Source of the DNA: Ignavibacteria bacterium | Lineage (GTDB): Bacteria > Bacteroidota > Ignavibacteria > Ignavibacteriales > Ignavibacteriaceae | Assembly: GCA_030648225.1 (NCBI GenBank) | Contig: JAUSIA010000001.1 | Span: 1-5,183, forward strand | Direction of reading: 5' to 3' | Length of the DNA stretch: 5,183 nt | Shown: one piece after another, positions 4,960 to 5,183 of the stretch | Position numbering within the stretch: the first letter of the stretch is position 1 | Layout of the letters: each line of letters opens with the position of its first letter | The notes under the pieces: model-generated | What the model was told of the DNA's origin: nothing | The model's input: only the letters and a program-made list of their open reading frames with translations | Databases searched by the model: none | Made by a program: the position numbers and the translations under genes

Positions 4960-5183
4960 ATGATTTTAGACATAATAATCCAAAAAACAGATGACGGTTT
5001 TACCGCAGAAATTCCATCATTAAAAGGCTGCGAATGCTGGGCACACGATGAGAATACTGTATTTAAAAAAATTATTGATCTTGCCGCTTATTATCTAAAG
5101 ATTAATACAAATGAGAAATTTAAAATTGATAAAGCAAGGGGAACAAAAAATAAATCCATTTACAAATTAATTTTTAATAAACA
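4960..5183 (+). CDS. HicB-like (UPF0150) protein, C-terminus beyond right edge
   Basis: From ATG 4960 the frame is open for 74 codons to the window edge. Residues 3-47 match the HicB/UPF0150 pattern: strand LDIIIQKTDDGFTAEIPSLKGCECWAHD (the 'DGF.AEIPSLKGC' hairpin), then a helix (NTVFKKIIDLAAYYLK). The last 25 residues are lysine-rich. It might be the antitoxin of a second hicBA pair, with a toxin to the right, or a solitary HicB-like protein; the window cannot tell. A weak AGGA at 4952-4955 precedes the start. It is not a close copy of the HicB at 359, so recent duplication is unlikely. Confidence 0.75.
   Translation, partial: MILDIIIQKTDDGFTAEIPSLKGCECWAHDENTVFKKIIDLAAYYLKINTNEKFKIDKARGTKNKSIYKLIFNK

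Overview
The window is AT-rich and packed with short palindromic repeats. Its genes read like a free-living bacterium of the Bacteroidota/Ignavibacteria group. This placement is an inference: most genes lack a Shine-Dalgarno sequence and have A/T-rich leaders, and the interspersed repeats (cores such as gtcatccct..agggat, a variant of cattctgagc..agcg, and accacagagacacagag) are ones I associate with genomes of that group. No taxonomic marker gene is present.

Layout. The left edge (1-171, minus strand) holds the N-terminus of a DnaQ-like 3'-5' exonuclease. Facing it across a divergent intergenic region is a hicB-hicA toxin-antitoxin pair (359-756, overlapping by ATGA), followed by a complete ymdB-type phosphodiesterase gene (799-1605). 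The hicBA cassette sits between two direct copies (250-323 and 770-842) of the sequence around the ymdB start codon. The upstream copy is a 14-codon dead stump of ymdB that has lost the first metal-binding Asp and ends in a stop. The cassette therefore appears to have been inserted at the 5' end of ymdB, with the gene start duplicated and the gene kept intact.

Downstream, and in the same direction, lie an orphan beta-class DNA methyltransferase overlapping ymdB by 8 bp (1598-2671), whose last 18 codons and stop codon come from an invading palindromic repeat, and then folD (2699-3589). A 407-bp (419 bp to the preferred deoC start) gene-free stretch between folD and deoC carries three members of a 27-nt palindrome family and a nested inverted array of four REP-like units. 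deoC (deoxyribose-phosphate aldolase, 4009-4875) has an unusually long N-terminal extension. It is followed by another repeat and by the start of a second HicB-like protein (4960 to the right edge).

How the genes relate. folD (one-carbon metabolism), deoC (deoxynucleoside breakdown), ymdB (cyclic-nucleotide phosphodiesterase) and the exonuclease are ordinary housekeeping genes. hicBA, the methyltransferase and the second HicB-like gene are accessory genes threaded between them. ymdB, the methyltransferase and folD could be one transcription unit (8-bp overlap, then a 27-bp gap). I see no large undescribed multi-gene system. The most noteworthy items are the duplicated gene-start junction around hicBA, the repeat-derived tail of the methyltransferase, and the palindrome family with compensatory base changes.
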